DNA of 12,980 nt from Spirochaetia bacterium UBA6919 (GTDB taxonomy: Bacteria; Spirochaetota; UBA6919). Of this stretch, positions 1 to 6,570 are shown in pieces. Below the pieces are notes generated by a model. It saw nothing but the letters and a program-made list of their open reading frames with translations, did not search any database and had not been told where the DNA came from. The stretch is from assembly GCA_002450905.1 (NCBI GenBank), contig DKAT01000067.1, positions 1-12,980 on the forward strand. The letters are read 5' to 3'. The position numbers were made by a program, and so were the translations under genes. Each line of letters opens with the position of its first letter. Position 1 is the stretch's first letter.

Positions 1-569
1 CCAGGGGCTCGCATATTAATAGTAGTAACAAGAAAATTCAAACCACCGATAAGAAATGCAATAATTTCCAAGGCAACACCTATAATGACTAGTGAACCAC
101 CATCTAATCCAGGATGGACGCCACTATAACCTCCTGCAGATAAAGGAGGATACATCGTCCAAGCAGTTCCAAGACCACCCATAAATATTCCTAACAAGAC
201 GACTACTACACTAATTAAAAACACCCAATAGGATATCATATTTAATGTAGGATAAGCCATGTCGTCACAGCCAACCATAGTGGGTATAAGAAAATTTCCG
301 AAAGCAGCAACTAAAATAGGCATAGCTACCCAGAAAACCATTATTAATCCGTGCATAGTCACATCAACAAGATAATTTTCAGGGGTAATAGAGCCAATTT
401 CTGGAAAGGCTAAATGAGTACGAAACTTATACGCAAAATAACCACCAATAATAGCCATGAAAATACCAGTTAAAAGATATTGCATTCCAATGACTTTATG
501 GTCTGTCGAAAATACATATTTTTTTATGAAGCCAACGTCATGATGATGGCCAGCATGTGCTTCAGACAT
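1..569 (-). CDS. coxA: Cytochrome c oxidase subunit I, N-terminal part (cut by window edge)
   Basis: This is the 5' end of the catalytic subunit of an A-type heme-copper oxidase, an inner-membrane enzyme that reduces O2 to water and pumps protons. The 189 visible residues begin MSEAHAGHHH and hold the first transmembrane helices. The family signature STDHKxIG is at 21-28. His73 in MHGLIMVFW is the expected low-spin heme a ligand. The D-channel set is intact: Asn92, Asp103 (in CDDMAYP) and Asn110. YPPLS follows at 140-144. The start is supported by AAAGGAG 7 nt upstream. It lies 23 nt after the coxB stop, so the two are almost certainly cotranscribed and translated in that order. The heme a3/CuB ligands and the rest of the protein are outside the window, so the exact oxidase class cannot be completed here. 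The identification itself is secure. Confidence 0.97.
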   Translation of the reverse strand, partial: MSEAHAGHHHDVGFIKKYVFSTDHKVIGMQYLLTGIFMAIIGGYFAYKFRTHLAFPEIGSITPENYLVDVTMHGLIMVFWVAMPILVAAFGNFLIPTMVGCDDMAYPTLNMISYWVFLISVVVVLLGIFMGGLGTAWTMYPPLSAGGYSGVHPGLDGGSLVIIGVALEIIAFLIGGLNFLVTTINMRAP

Positions 570-592
570 ATTAAATCTCCTTTTAGATTAAA

Positions 593-1636
593 TTATTTTT
601 TATCAATTTTCTTTTCATCTTTTTTATTTATATCTGTTTTTTTATCTTGCTTAGTATCTACTTTCTGTTCTTTTTTAGGTTTAGGGGCGGAAGCGGGTTT
701 TTGCTCCTCTATTAATTTATTCATATAACGATTAAAACTTTCTTCAGAATCTACTACCATCCAAGCGCTCATGTCGTAGTGTCCAGGACCACAGATTTCT
801 GCACAAGCTATTTCAAATAACCGGGCTCCCAATTGATTGTCATTATATACAGTTCTTAGTTTTTCACGTTGTTCAAGTAATTCAGTTTTAGTTTTCTCAC
901 CCTTTGCGTAGTCTTCTCTTGCAAGCCTATAGGATAAGGCTGCACTTCGAACTGCTTCCATATTAATATCTTTGCCCCAATTGACAGTGCTACCAATTTT
1001 ATCAACAAGATTTTTATCTATTTCAAACCAGCGAGTAATTTCTCGTCCTGGAATAGCATCTTGCTTAAATCGCAAACTCTTTACCCAGAAACTATGAATG
1101 ACATCAGGTGCGGAAAGATGGACAATTATTTTTCTATTGACAGGAACATGCAATTCATTTTTAGGTTTAGAAACAAAAATATCATCTGCAGTATCTAAAA
1201 TACCATCTGGACCAGGATATTGGAAATCAAACGTAAATGCTCTTAGAATTATTCTGACTTCAAGGATTTTTGATTTAGGGGTTTCTACTAATTTCCCTGT
1301 TTTTTTGTCAGCAAAGTACCATTTACTACCCTCTTTTTTAAAGTTGATGTTGATATGGGACCAGGCGGAGACAGAACCCCAGAGGATAACAATATCTAAT
1401 AGGAATACAATAACATCAATTATTAAGATATTTCGGGCAATTTTATGGCCATATTTTTCATCTCCTAGAATATATTCTGCTTTCTGGTCATCCCGTCTTT
1501 TTTTGTATCTCAAGATGTAATATATAAAAACGCTTGCAGCAATTACAAAACTAGGCATTACAATGAGTGTAGTAAGGATAATGAGACTATCAAGATCCCC
1601 ACCAAAGGTTGAAATATTGTCCAGTAGAAACCGCAT
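593..1636 (-). CDS. coxB: Cytochrome c oxidase subunit II (CuA subunit)
   Basis: This is the subunit that takes electrons from cytochrome c through the binuclear CuA centre and passes them to heme a. Two transmembrane helices (about 18-42 and 69-90) form the usual hairpin that leaves the cupredoxin domain outside. All CuA ligands are visible: His181 in DVIHSFW, then Cys278, Glu280, Cys282, His286 and Met289 in CAEICGPGHYDM. There is no CxxCH, so it is not a caa3-type fusion. Three things are unusual. About 65 residues separate WFEIDK (203-208) from the CuA loop, where about ten are usual. A GPDGILDTADDI segment (142-153) resembles an acidic Ca-binding loop. A 37-residue C-terminal tail contains 14 Lys. 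The GTG/ATG choice is clear: ATG at 1636 has GGAGGAAG just upstream. It leads the coxB-coxA unit. Confidence 0.97.
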   Translation of the reverse strand: MRFLLDNISTFGGDLDSLIILTTLIVMPSFVIAASVFIYYILRYKKRRDDQKAEYILGDEKYGHKIARNILIIDVIVFLLDIVILWGSVSAWSHININFKKEGSKWYFADKKTGKLVETPKSKILEVRIILRAFTFDFQYPGPDGILDTADDIFVSKPKNELHVPVNRKIIVHLSAPDVIHSFWVKSLRFKQDAIPGREITRWFEIDKNLVDKIGSTVNWGKDINMEAVRSAALSYRLAREDYAKGEKTKTELLEQREKLRTVYNDNQLGARLFEIACAEICGPGHYDMSAWMVVDSEESFNRYMNKLIEEQKPASAPKPKKEQKVDTKQDKKTDINKKDEKKIDKK

Positions 1637-2107
1637 GAAACTTCCTCCGATATAAAGTTGTTGTGATATTAATAATTTGTCTATTGAAAATTAAGACATT
1701 TTTTAAACAAAAAATGATGTTCATTGATATTATTATATAACCAAAGTACATCAAATAAGTTTCAAAAAAATGATGGTATCTTAAAAATGTCTAATAATAT
1801 TTTCTTAGTAATTTTACTATAGCTATTTAAGTCTACCATTTAAAATTGCGTCAAAGATAATGAATTTTTGAACATGAGTCAATGTCTTAGAACTTTTATT
1901 TAGAAAAAGTATTTAAATGAAATGACTATTTTACTGAACAATCTATATATAGTAAGATATCAGTTGATATTTTTTTTTAAATAATTTGTTAAATATAATC
2001 TCTTTTTTTACCAATAATTAATAAATCCTGAAAAAAAAAAATATATTGTATTATGTTTAATTATCGTGTGTTATACCTGATATATCTTTTATTCTTAAAT
2101 TGTTTTA
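1637..2107. other. Non-coding AT-rich spacer between divergent coxB and DUF2461 genes
   Basis: This 471 bp is much more AT-rich than the flanking genes and has long A and T runs (for example the A run near 2031-2041 and the T run at 1970-1978). I found no protein-like reading frame and no tRNA. It must contain the divergent promoters for coxB (minus) and the DUF2461 gene (plus). Candidates are weak: a minus-strand TTGACT (1882-1877) 17 nt from TATCTT (1859-1854), and a plus-strand TTGTAT (2046-2051) 17 nt from TGTTAT (2069-2074). In DNA this rich in A and T such matches arise often by chance. A short perfect palindrome is listed separately. Confidence 0.6.
1957..1970. promoter_or_regulatory. 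Perfect 6-bp inverted repeat with 2-nt centre, followed by a T tract
   Basis: ATATCA-GT-TGATAT reads as a symmetric site and is followed directly by a run of T on the plus strand. The dyad could be an operator for the DUF2461 gene or for coxB. It is too short and AT-rich to be a convincing terminator, and no plus-strand gene ends before it. It does not match the FNR consensus, whose half-sites point the other way. Confidence 0.25.
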
Positions 2108-2821
2108 ATGGATTTTTTAATGACAAAAAATAATTTATTCAAAGGATTTTCTAAAAATACGCTACAGTTCTTTATGGAACTAAGTATTCACAATACAAAA
2201 CAATGGTTTGATGATCATAGAAAGGATTATGAGGACTTTGTTTTGGAGCCATCAAAATCTTTTGTTGATGCTATGGGAATGTTCCTCAAGAAGATATCTC
2301 CCCAGGTACAGGCTATACCAAAGGTCAATCAGTCCTTATTCCGTATCAATAGGGATACACGGTTCAGTTCAGATAAATCTCCCTATAAGACCCAACTTGG
2401 AATCCTGTTTTGGGAAGGAAATCTTTCTCGTACAGAGTGTTCTGGGTATTATTTTCATGTGGAACCCAATCTTCTGATGATCGCAGCGGGAATACACATC
2501 TTTTCAAAACCTATTTTAGAGTCTTACAGACAATCGGTAATTCATGAGAAACATGGAATGGAGCTTGTAAAGATTGTTACGTCCTTAAATAAACAAGACA
2601 TTTCTCTGGGGGGGAAGCATTATAAGAAAATTCCAAGAGGATTCGATCCACAGCACGAAAGAGCAGAATATTTGCTATATAACGGTCTGCATTGTATGAT
2701 TGAGCAAGACATTCCAGAGGAGTTTTATTCAGAAAGATTAATAGAATATTGTTATAGTTATTATTCCAAAATGAGACCTCTCCATGACTGGATTGTAGAG
2801 ATGACCCATAGAGTTGAATAA
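2108..2821 (+). CDS. DUF2461 (TIGR02453-type) family protein
   Basis: The 237-residue product matches the DUF2461 family over its whole length, and its length is close to the family's usual size. The N-terminal part has the FSKNTLQFF...NTKQWFDDHRKDYEDF pattern (14-44). The hallmark FRINRDTRFSSDKSPYKT lies at 78-95, and a later conserved block KKIPRGFDPQHERAEYLLY is at 173-191. The biochemical function of the family is not established. It is predicted to be soluble and cytoplasmic, as there is no signal peptide or membrane segment. No Shine-Dalgarno sequence is visible before ATG 2108 or before the second in-frame ATG at 2120 (residue 5), so the exact start is uncertain by four residues. The gene stands alone, divergent from coxB and in the same direction as the lipoprotein gene downstream, from which it is separated by about 216 nt containing its own candidate promoter. 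Confidence 0.9.
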   Translation: MDFLMTKNNLFKGFSKNTLQFFMELSIHNTKQWFDDHRKDYEDFVLEPSKSFVDAMGMFLKKISPQVQAIPKVNQSLFRINRDTRFSSDKSPYKTQLGILFWEGNLSRTECSGYYFHVEPNLLMIAAGIHIFSKPILESYRQSVIHEKHGMELVKIVTSLNKQDISLGGKHYKKIPRGFDPQHERAEYLLYNGLHCMIEQDIPEEFYSERLIEYCYSYYSKMRPLHDWIVEMTHRVE

Positions 2822-2972
2822 GTGGTATATTTTAATACAAAGTATGTACGTATAATATAACTAAACTATAAATTATTTGATTCGAAATCCAAGACTAACC
2901 ATATTTTTATCCTGTTTTTATATTGTCCTATCCATCTTTAAATATTTAAATTATTTTAAAAGAATATTCCTC

Positions 2973-3001
2973 TTGACGAATTGATTGGACTTTATCATAT
3001 T
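2973..3001 (+). promoter_or_regulatory. Candidate sigma-70 promoter of the lipoprotein gene
   Basis: TTGACG (2973-2978) is followed after 17 nt by CATATT (2996-3001). The -35 matches 5 of 6 consensus bases and the -10 matches 4 of 6. Transcription would start near 3008, leaving a leader of about 30 nt that contains the GGAGG used by the ATG at 3038. This supports 3038, not the TTG at 2981, as the true start, because 2981 would lie inside the promoter. Confidence 0.45.
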
Positions 3002-3037
3002 CTTAGTTTATTTGAAATTGAATCCATGGAGGATGGT

Positions 3038-4060
3038 ATGTTATCATATTTTAATAGTTGTAATAAGCATTGTAAACCAATAATTTTATTGTTCATACTG
3101 ACATTCATCAGTAGTATATTGTTATTTAGTTGTGAGAAGAAGAAACCCAAGAGTATTCAAGATAAAGAAGCTTTGAAGAAAGAGATGGACAAATCATCAT
3201 CTGAGGTGAAATATAGTGGAACAGAATCTCTAGCTAAAGTTATTAAGGATTTAAAGCTCTTTCCCGAATATAAGATTGATAAGTATGAATATCTTGATCA
3301 GGATAGTTTATATAAAAAAATAAATGGTGCAGCCGATGGATATGTAAAGAATCACGGATTTGTAGGTTGTGGATATCTTGAGTTAAAGCATAAATTGGAA
3401 GATGTGCCAGTTATTCTTTATGTAATGGATATGGGCATAGGTATTCATGGTTATGGAATTTATAGTAATGAGAGAAATATAAATTATCATTTTGTTAAAA
3501 TTGGCACTGAGGGATATTTTGACAAGAAGGGTTTAACATTTTGGAAGAATAAATATTATGTTAAGATAGAATTACAGGGCAAAATGGATAAGGAGAAGTC
3601 ATCAGCGTTATTAACTACTCTAGCTGGAAGAATTGCCAAAATTATACCGGATGACCAATCTATTTTAAAAGTATTTGAAAATTTCCCAAAAGAAGGGCGT
3701 ATCGAAAGAGGGGATATTTTTTATATGGCTAATTATGATGCATCTGAACATTTAAATGATGTTTATGAAGTTAAGTATAAATCATCCAATAAGAAAGCGT
3801 TGGTATTTTTAAGCCAAAATAAGAATAAGAATGACGCTATTGATAGAGTTAAAAAATACATAAAGGAATTGAATTTAAATGGATTGAAAACAATACAACC
3901 TGATAAAGATATTCAAGGGTTTATAGGCACAGAGCCTGTGGAAAAATATAAAATAACGATTCTTCAATCTGGTAAAAATATTGCTGGGATTAAGGGATTT
4001 TCTAAAGATGACCATAAAAAGATGGCTGAGGCGATGATCCAGATATTGAAAATAAATTAA
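3038..4060 (+). CDS. DUF6599-like lipoprotein
   Basis: The product is a secreted, lipid-anchored protein of 340 residues. A signal peptide with Lys13 and a hydrophobic stretch (14-30) ends in the lipobox LLFS|C with lipidated Cys32. The +2 residue is Glu, so by the Lol +2 rule it would go to the outer membrane if the host has one. The mature part resembles DUF6599 proteins: INGAADGYVKNHGF (95-108), a VMDMGIGIHGYGIYSNER block (129-146), then IGTEGYF (155-161) and LTFWKNKYYVKI (166-177). The family has no established activity. I choose ATG 3038 because GGAGG sits 5 nt before it and the signal peptide then begins properly. A longer frame opens at TTG 2981, but it has no ribosome site and would bury the signal peptide. 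The stop overlaps the stop of the convergent gene by two bases. The DUF6599 assignment comes from recalled motif similarity. Confidence 0.85.
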   Translation: MLSYFNSCNKHCKPIILLFILTFISSILLFSCEKKKPKSIQDKEALKKEMDKSSSEVKYSGTESLAKVIKDLKLFPEYKIDKYEYLDQDSLYKKINGAADGYVKNHGFVGCGYLELKHKLEDVPVILYVMDMGIGIHGYGIYSNERNINYHFVKIGTEGYFDKKGLTFWKNKYYVKIELQGKMDKEKSSALLTTLAGRIAKIIPDDQSILKVFENFPKEGRIERGDIFYMANYDASEHLNDVYEVKYKSSNKKALVFLSQNKNKNDAIDRVKKYIKELNLNGLKTIQPDKDIQGFIGTEPVEKYKITILQSGKNIAGIKGFSKDDHKKMAEAMIQILKIN

Positions 4061-4596
4061 TGGTTTAGAAACACGTCGTCAAAAATTGATTCTAAAATAT
4101 ATTGATTGATCTTTTTAACTTCACGTCCAAAGACAACATTATCCTCTTCTTTGATATATCCCCAGGTATAGGTATTATCAACCGATGAATCTTTTATGAG
4201 AAGTAAATAGGGCTCTTTGATAGCTTGTATTTTTTTCTCAATAAGTGAATTGAATGAATATGCCTTGCGGTAAGCTTTCAGAACAACCCTTCCGTATACA
4301 CCTATAAAATGGATTCCTTCAGGAATAATTTTTAATTCATTATCATTGTCTGAAAAAATGCATAAGTCCACTTTCTCTTTGTCTGAAATTGGCATCCCAT
4401 GTTTACTTTTTGAGATTAAAACTTTGCTGAACTTTGATTGAATTACAGTACCCGAAATAATATTTTGTAATTCTTCATAGAGAATTGACAATTGTTTGAT
4501 GTAAATATCAAATAGTTCTTCTGAAGAAATATCGAGGTTACTTGTATCTTTCATTCCCTTTATTTTAGATATTTTATATTTTTCTGACCAGTTCAT
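4057..4596 (-). CDS. Hypothetical soluble protein, last gene of the fchA-folD operon
   Basis: I do not recognise this 179-residue protein. It has no signal peptide and no membrane segment. The first 50 or so residues look helical and charged. The middle (about 48-165) alternates hydrophobic and polar residues in a pattern typical of beta strands, including IIPEGIHFIGVYGRVVLKAY (90-109) and YTWGYIKEEDNVVFGREV. A short helix closes the C-terminus. There are no obvious catalytic motifs and no Cys cluster. It starts 9 nt after the stop of the membrane-anchored coiled-coil gene, so it is probably cotranslated with it and may act with it. No strong Shine-Dalgarno sequence precedes ATG 4596. A second Met at residue 15 (4554) is an alternative start. 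The 3' end overlaps the lipoprotein stop. Confidence 0.7.
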   Translation of the reverse strand: MNWSEKYKISKIKGMKDTSNLDISSEELFDIYIKQLSILYEELQNIISGTVIQSKFSKVLISKSKHGMPISDKEKVDLCIFSDNDNELKIIPEGIHFIGVYGRVVLKAYRKAYSFNSLIEKKIQAIKEPYLLLIKDSSVDNTYTWGYIKEEDNVVFGREVKKINQYILESIFDDVFLNH

Positions 4597-4605
4597 AATA
4601 TGTAT

Positions 4606-4956
4606 TTAATTCTTTTCCAGATAATTTTTTTCATATTCTCTTCTGTAGTTGTCGTATTCTAAAATTATTTGATCAAGTTCTTTATAGAGATTATTATATT
4701 CTTGTTCAATTTCTTTTATATCCTTCCCTATAGACATTTTTAACAGAGACTCGACTTTTGTTCTATGTTCAGCAAGGCGTTGATAATAATTTCTAACAGA
4801 ATCCATATAATCTTGAAATCCGTAATATGTGTATACAGTCTTTCTGATCTTAGGATCACCAGTAATCCATTGTTTAAAATACGTGTAGTACAAATATATA
4901 GAAACAGAAGTTCCGAGTACACTGCATATAAAATATAATAATGCATTTAAAATCAT
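4606..4956 (-). CDS. Small membrane-anchored coiled-coil protein, hypothetical
   Basis: This 116-residue protein has one hydrophobic helix near the N-terminus (about 3-27, rich in Leu, Ile and Tyr). It is followed by a highly charged helical region (about 55-116) with heptad-like spacing, consistent with a cytoplasmic or periplasmic coiled coil. I do not recognise a family. The start is well supported: AAAGGA lies 5-6 nt before ATG 4956. It begins 27 nt after the folD stop and ends 9 nt before the next gene, so it is the third gene of the fchA-folD transcript. The first helix could also be read as an uncleaved signal anchor. The arrangement of a short anchor plus a soluble partner suggests the two products interact, but that is inference. 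Confidence 0.75.
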   Translation of the reverse strand: MILNALLYFICSVLGTSVSIYLYYTYFKQWITGDPKIRKTVYTYYGFQDYMDSVRNYYQRLAEHRTKVESLLKMSIGKDIKEIEQEYNNLYKELDQIILEYDNYRREYEKNYLEKN

Positions 4957-4983
4957 AAAATTCCTTTTGGAAATATTATTAGA

Positions 4984-5814
4984 TTATTTTAATAAAATAG
5001 CTTTGAAACAGTTTTCCATGAGCATTATATTAGTCAAACTACCAATACCTCCAGGAACAGGGGTAATCATTGATGCTTTTTCCTTTGCTGATTTAAAATC
5101 CACATCACCTATCAGGCCATTTTCAGTATAATTAGTTCCTACATCGATAACAATTGCTTGTTCTTTTATCCATTCCCCTTTCACAAAGGAAGGCTGACCA
5201 ATTGCTGCGACTACAACATCCGCTGAATATACCTCATTTGGTAAATCTTTTGTTTTTGAATGACAAAGTATTACAGTCGCGTTTTTCTGGGTTAGTAAAA
5301 TACTTAATGGCTTACCTACAATATTACTTCTTCCAATAAGACATACCTTTTTCCCCGTCAAATCTATTTTATATTCATCAATAATTCGAATAACTGCTTT
5401 AGGAGTGCATGGGATAAGAGTATCCTGGTTAAGTAAGAGGAGACCAAGACTTTTCGCAGTCACTCCCTCAACATCTTTTTTTGAATCAATATATTCAACA
5501 ATGTTTGATAAATCATTGGGGAGTGGTTGGTTTATAAGAATACCATGAACAGTTGAATCATTGTTTAGCTGGTGAATTATGTGCTTTGCTTCCTCTAGGT
5601 CAAGGGTCTTATACTCAAGGAGATCACAGTTTATCCCGACATTTTCACAGGTCTTACGAATACTGCGATTATAACCCTGACTAGCAGGGTCATCTCCTAT
5701 GCAGATAATTACTAGTTTAGGGTATATATTTTTATTGTGGATAATCGTTTGGACTTTTTGTTTTATTTCTTCTTTTAATTTAATTGCAAGCGCCTTGCCA
5801 TCCAAAATTTGCAT
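4984..5814 (-). CDS. folD: FolD-family methylene-THF dehydrogenase, catalytic cyclohydrolase residues replaced
   Basis: FolD enzymes oxidise 5,10-methylene-THF to methenyl-THF with NAD(P) and then usually hydrolyse it to 10-formyl-THF in the cytoplasm. The fold is complete and of normal length (276 residues): DDPASQGY (41-48), HGILINQPLP (90-99), KKDVEGV (112-118), PCTPKA (135-140), the nucleotide-binding GRSNIVGKPL (161-170) and TPVPGGIGSLT (251-261). Tyr48 is conserved, but three positions essential in the bifunctional enzymes are changed: catalytic Lys to Ile52, Gln to Asn95 (with Gln96 shifted by one), and Asp to Glu116. The ungapped alignment around Tyr48 leaves no doubt about Ile52. I infer loss of cyclohydrolase with possible retention of dehydrogenase, as in naturally monofunctional members such as yeast MTD1. 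The start has GGAG 6 nt upstream, inside the end of fchA, with only 3 nt between the two genes. Confidence 0.93.
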   Translation of the reverse strand: MQILDGKALAIKLKEEIKQKVQTIIHNKNIYPKLVIICIGDDPASQGYNRSIRKTCENVGINCDLLEYKTLDLEEAKHIIHQLNNDSTVHGILINQPLPNDLSNIVEYIDSKKDVEGVTAKSLGLLLLNQDTLIPCTPKAVIRIIDEYKIDLTGKKVCLIGRSNIVGKPLSILLTQKNATVILCHSKTKDLPNEVYSADVVVAAIGQPSFVKGEWIKEQAIVIDVGTNYTENGLIGDVDFKSAKEKASMITPVPGGIGSLTNIMLMENCFKAILLK

Positions 5815-5817
5815 TGA

Positions 5818-6432
5818 TTACTCCAATGGGATTTTCTTATTCATTTCCTGGAATGCTTTTTCTTTAATAATTTTAGCTTCTTTGAAAATATTTTCCATCT
5901 TCTCTTCAAGTCCCTTAGTGATATTAATATCTTTGAGGGATTGTAGATTTATTCTGACATTAATTTTTGCACAATCTAAAGTACTCATCGATAGAATCAC
6001 AGCTATAACAGCATCACTGACAAGATTCTTATTTCCAATTTGACCAATTTCAGCAGCTAATTTAAGAATATTTAACCCATCTTCCATCATGGAATAAGAA
6101 AAGAAGGCTGATTTAGTTAATGCTTCTTTAAGTGGAAGCTCTCTTTGATCTTTAGGGAGTTCATAAGTATCCATAATTTCCTGGAATATTTTTACATCTT
6201 CATCAACTTTCATCATTAGAAGGTCTTTAATAGGTTCAGCAACTTTAATAATTTCTTCTATACGCTGCTGTACATCAGCATAATTCTTTTTACCTATAGT
6301 CAAACGAGCAACCATCAGGACAAGACTTACTGCTTGAACTCCTGTTAAAGCGGCTACACTTCCTCCACCCGGAGATGATTGATCTGATGCAAGATCAAAA
6401 AAAAATGCTTTTAATGGTTGATCCTGATACAT
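5818..6432 (-). CDS. fchA: Cyclodeaminase/methenyl-THF cyclohydrolase (FchA family)
   Basis: The 204-residue product belongs to the all-helical FTCD C-terminal (cyclodeaminase) family, whose stand-alone bacterial members hydrolyse 5,10-methenyl-THF to 10-formyl-THF or deaminate formimino-THF. Family motifs are visible: FFDLASDQSSPGGGSVAAL (11-29, with the Pro-Gly-Gly-Gly folate loop) and GNKNLVSDAVIA (133-144). Length is normal for the single-domain form. No formiminotransferase domain and no histidine-degradation gene is present. Directly beside folD, the cyclohydrolase role is therefore more likely than formimino-THF deamination. It is the first gene of a four-gene operon, with GAGG 5 nt before ATG 6432 and a near-consensus promoter 23-51 nt upstream. 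Translation of folD is probably coupled to it. The family call is firm; the choice between the two reactions is inferred. Confidence 0.92.
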   Translation of the reverse strand: MYQDQPLKAFFFDLASDQSSPGGGSVAALTGVQAVSLVLMVARLTIGKKNYADVQQRIEEIIKVAEPIKDLLMMKVDEDVKIFQEIMDTYELPKDQRELPLKEALTKSAFFSYSMMEDGLNILKLAAEIGQIGNKNLVSDAVIAVILSMSTLDCAKINVRINLQSLKDINITKGLEEKMENIFKEAKIIKEKAFQEMNKKIPLE

Positions 6433-6454
6433 GATTACCTCACGAAGAACATTA

Positions 6455-6483
6455 ATAATAATTTATTTATATAGGATTGTCAA
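6455..6483 (-). promoter_or_regulatory. Near-consensus sigma-70 promoter of the fchA-folD operon
   Basis: On the minus strand a perfect -35 box TTGACA (6483-6478) is followed after exactly 17 nt by TATTAT (6460-6455), which matches 5 of 6 bases of the -10 consensus. Transcription would start near 6448, giving a leader of only about 16 nt that carries the GAGG of fchA. There is no room for a riboswitch, so this operon is probably expressed constitutively or controlled by a protein. Confidence 0.7.
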
Positions 6484-6570
6484 ATAAATAATTTAAATAA
6501 CTTTTGCAAAGAAAATATCGACGATTTTTCATATTATTGATAGAGGTAAGTTTTTGTTTAGAGAAAATAA

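Noticed and set aside
480..728. Plus-strand frame of 82 codons across coxA and coxB
   Set aside because: It lies antisense to two certain genes. Its Phe/Ser-rich end is the complement of the Lys-rich CoxB tail.
593..1636. CoxB as a caa3-type subunit with a fused cytochrome c
   Set aside because: No CxxCH motif occurs. The C-terminal extension is a Lys-rich low-complexity tail.
2878..2895. GATTCGAAATCC, resembling a tRNA T-loop
   Set aside because: There is no matching anticodon arm, D arm or acceptor stem in the AT-rich DNA before it.
5818..6432. fchA as a formimino-THF cyclodeaminase of histidine degradation
   Set aside because: No formiminotransferase or hut gene is nearby, and the immediate partner is folD. 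The cyclohydrolase role fits better, though the family allows both.
6510..6540. ATCGACGAT dyad after the zinc-ribbon gene as a terminator
   Set aside because: The arms are only four bases with a one-base loop, which cannot form a stable hairpin.
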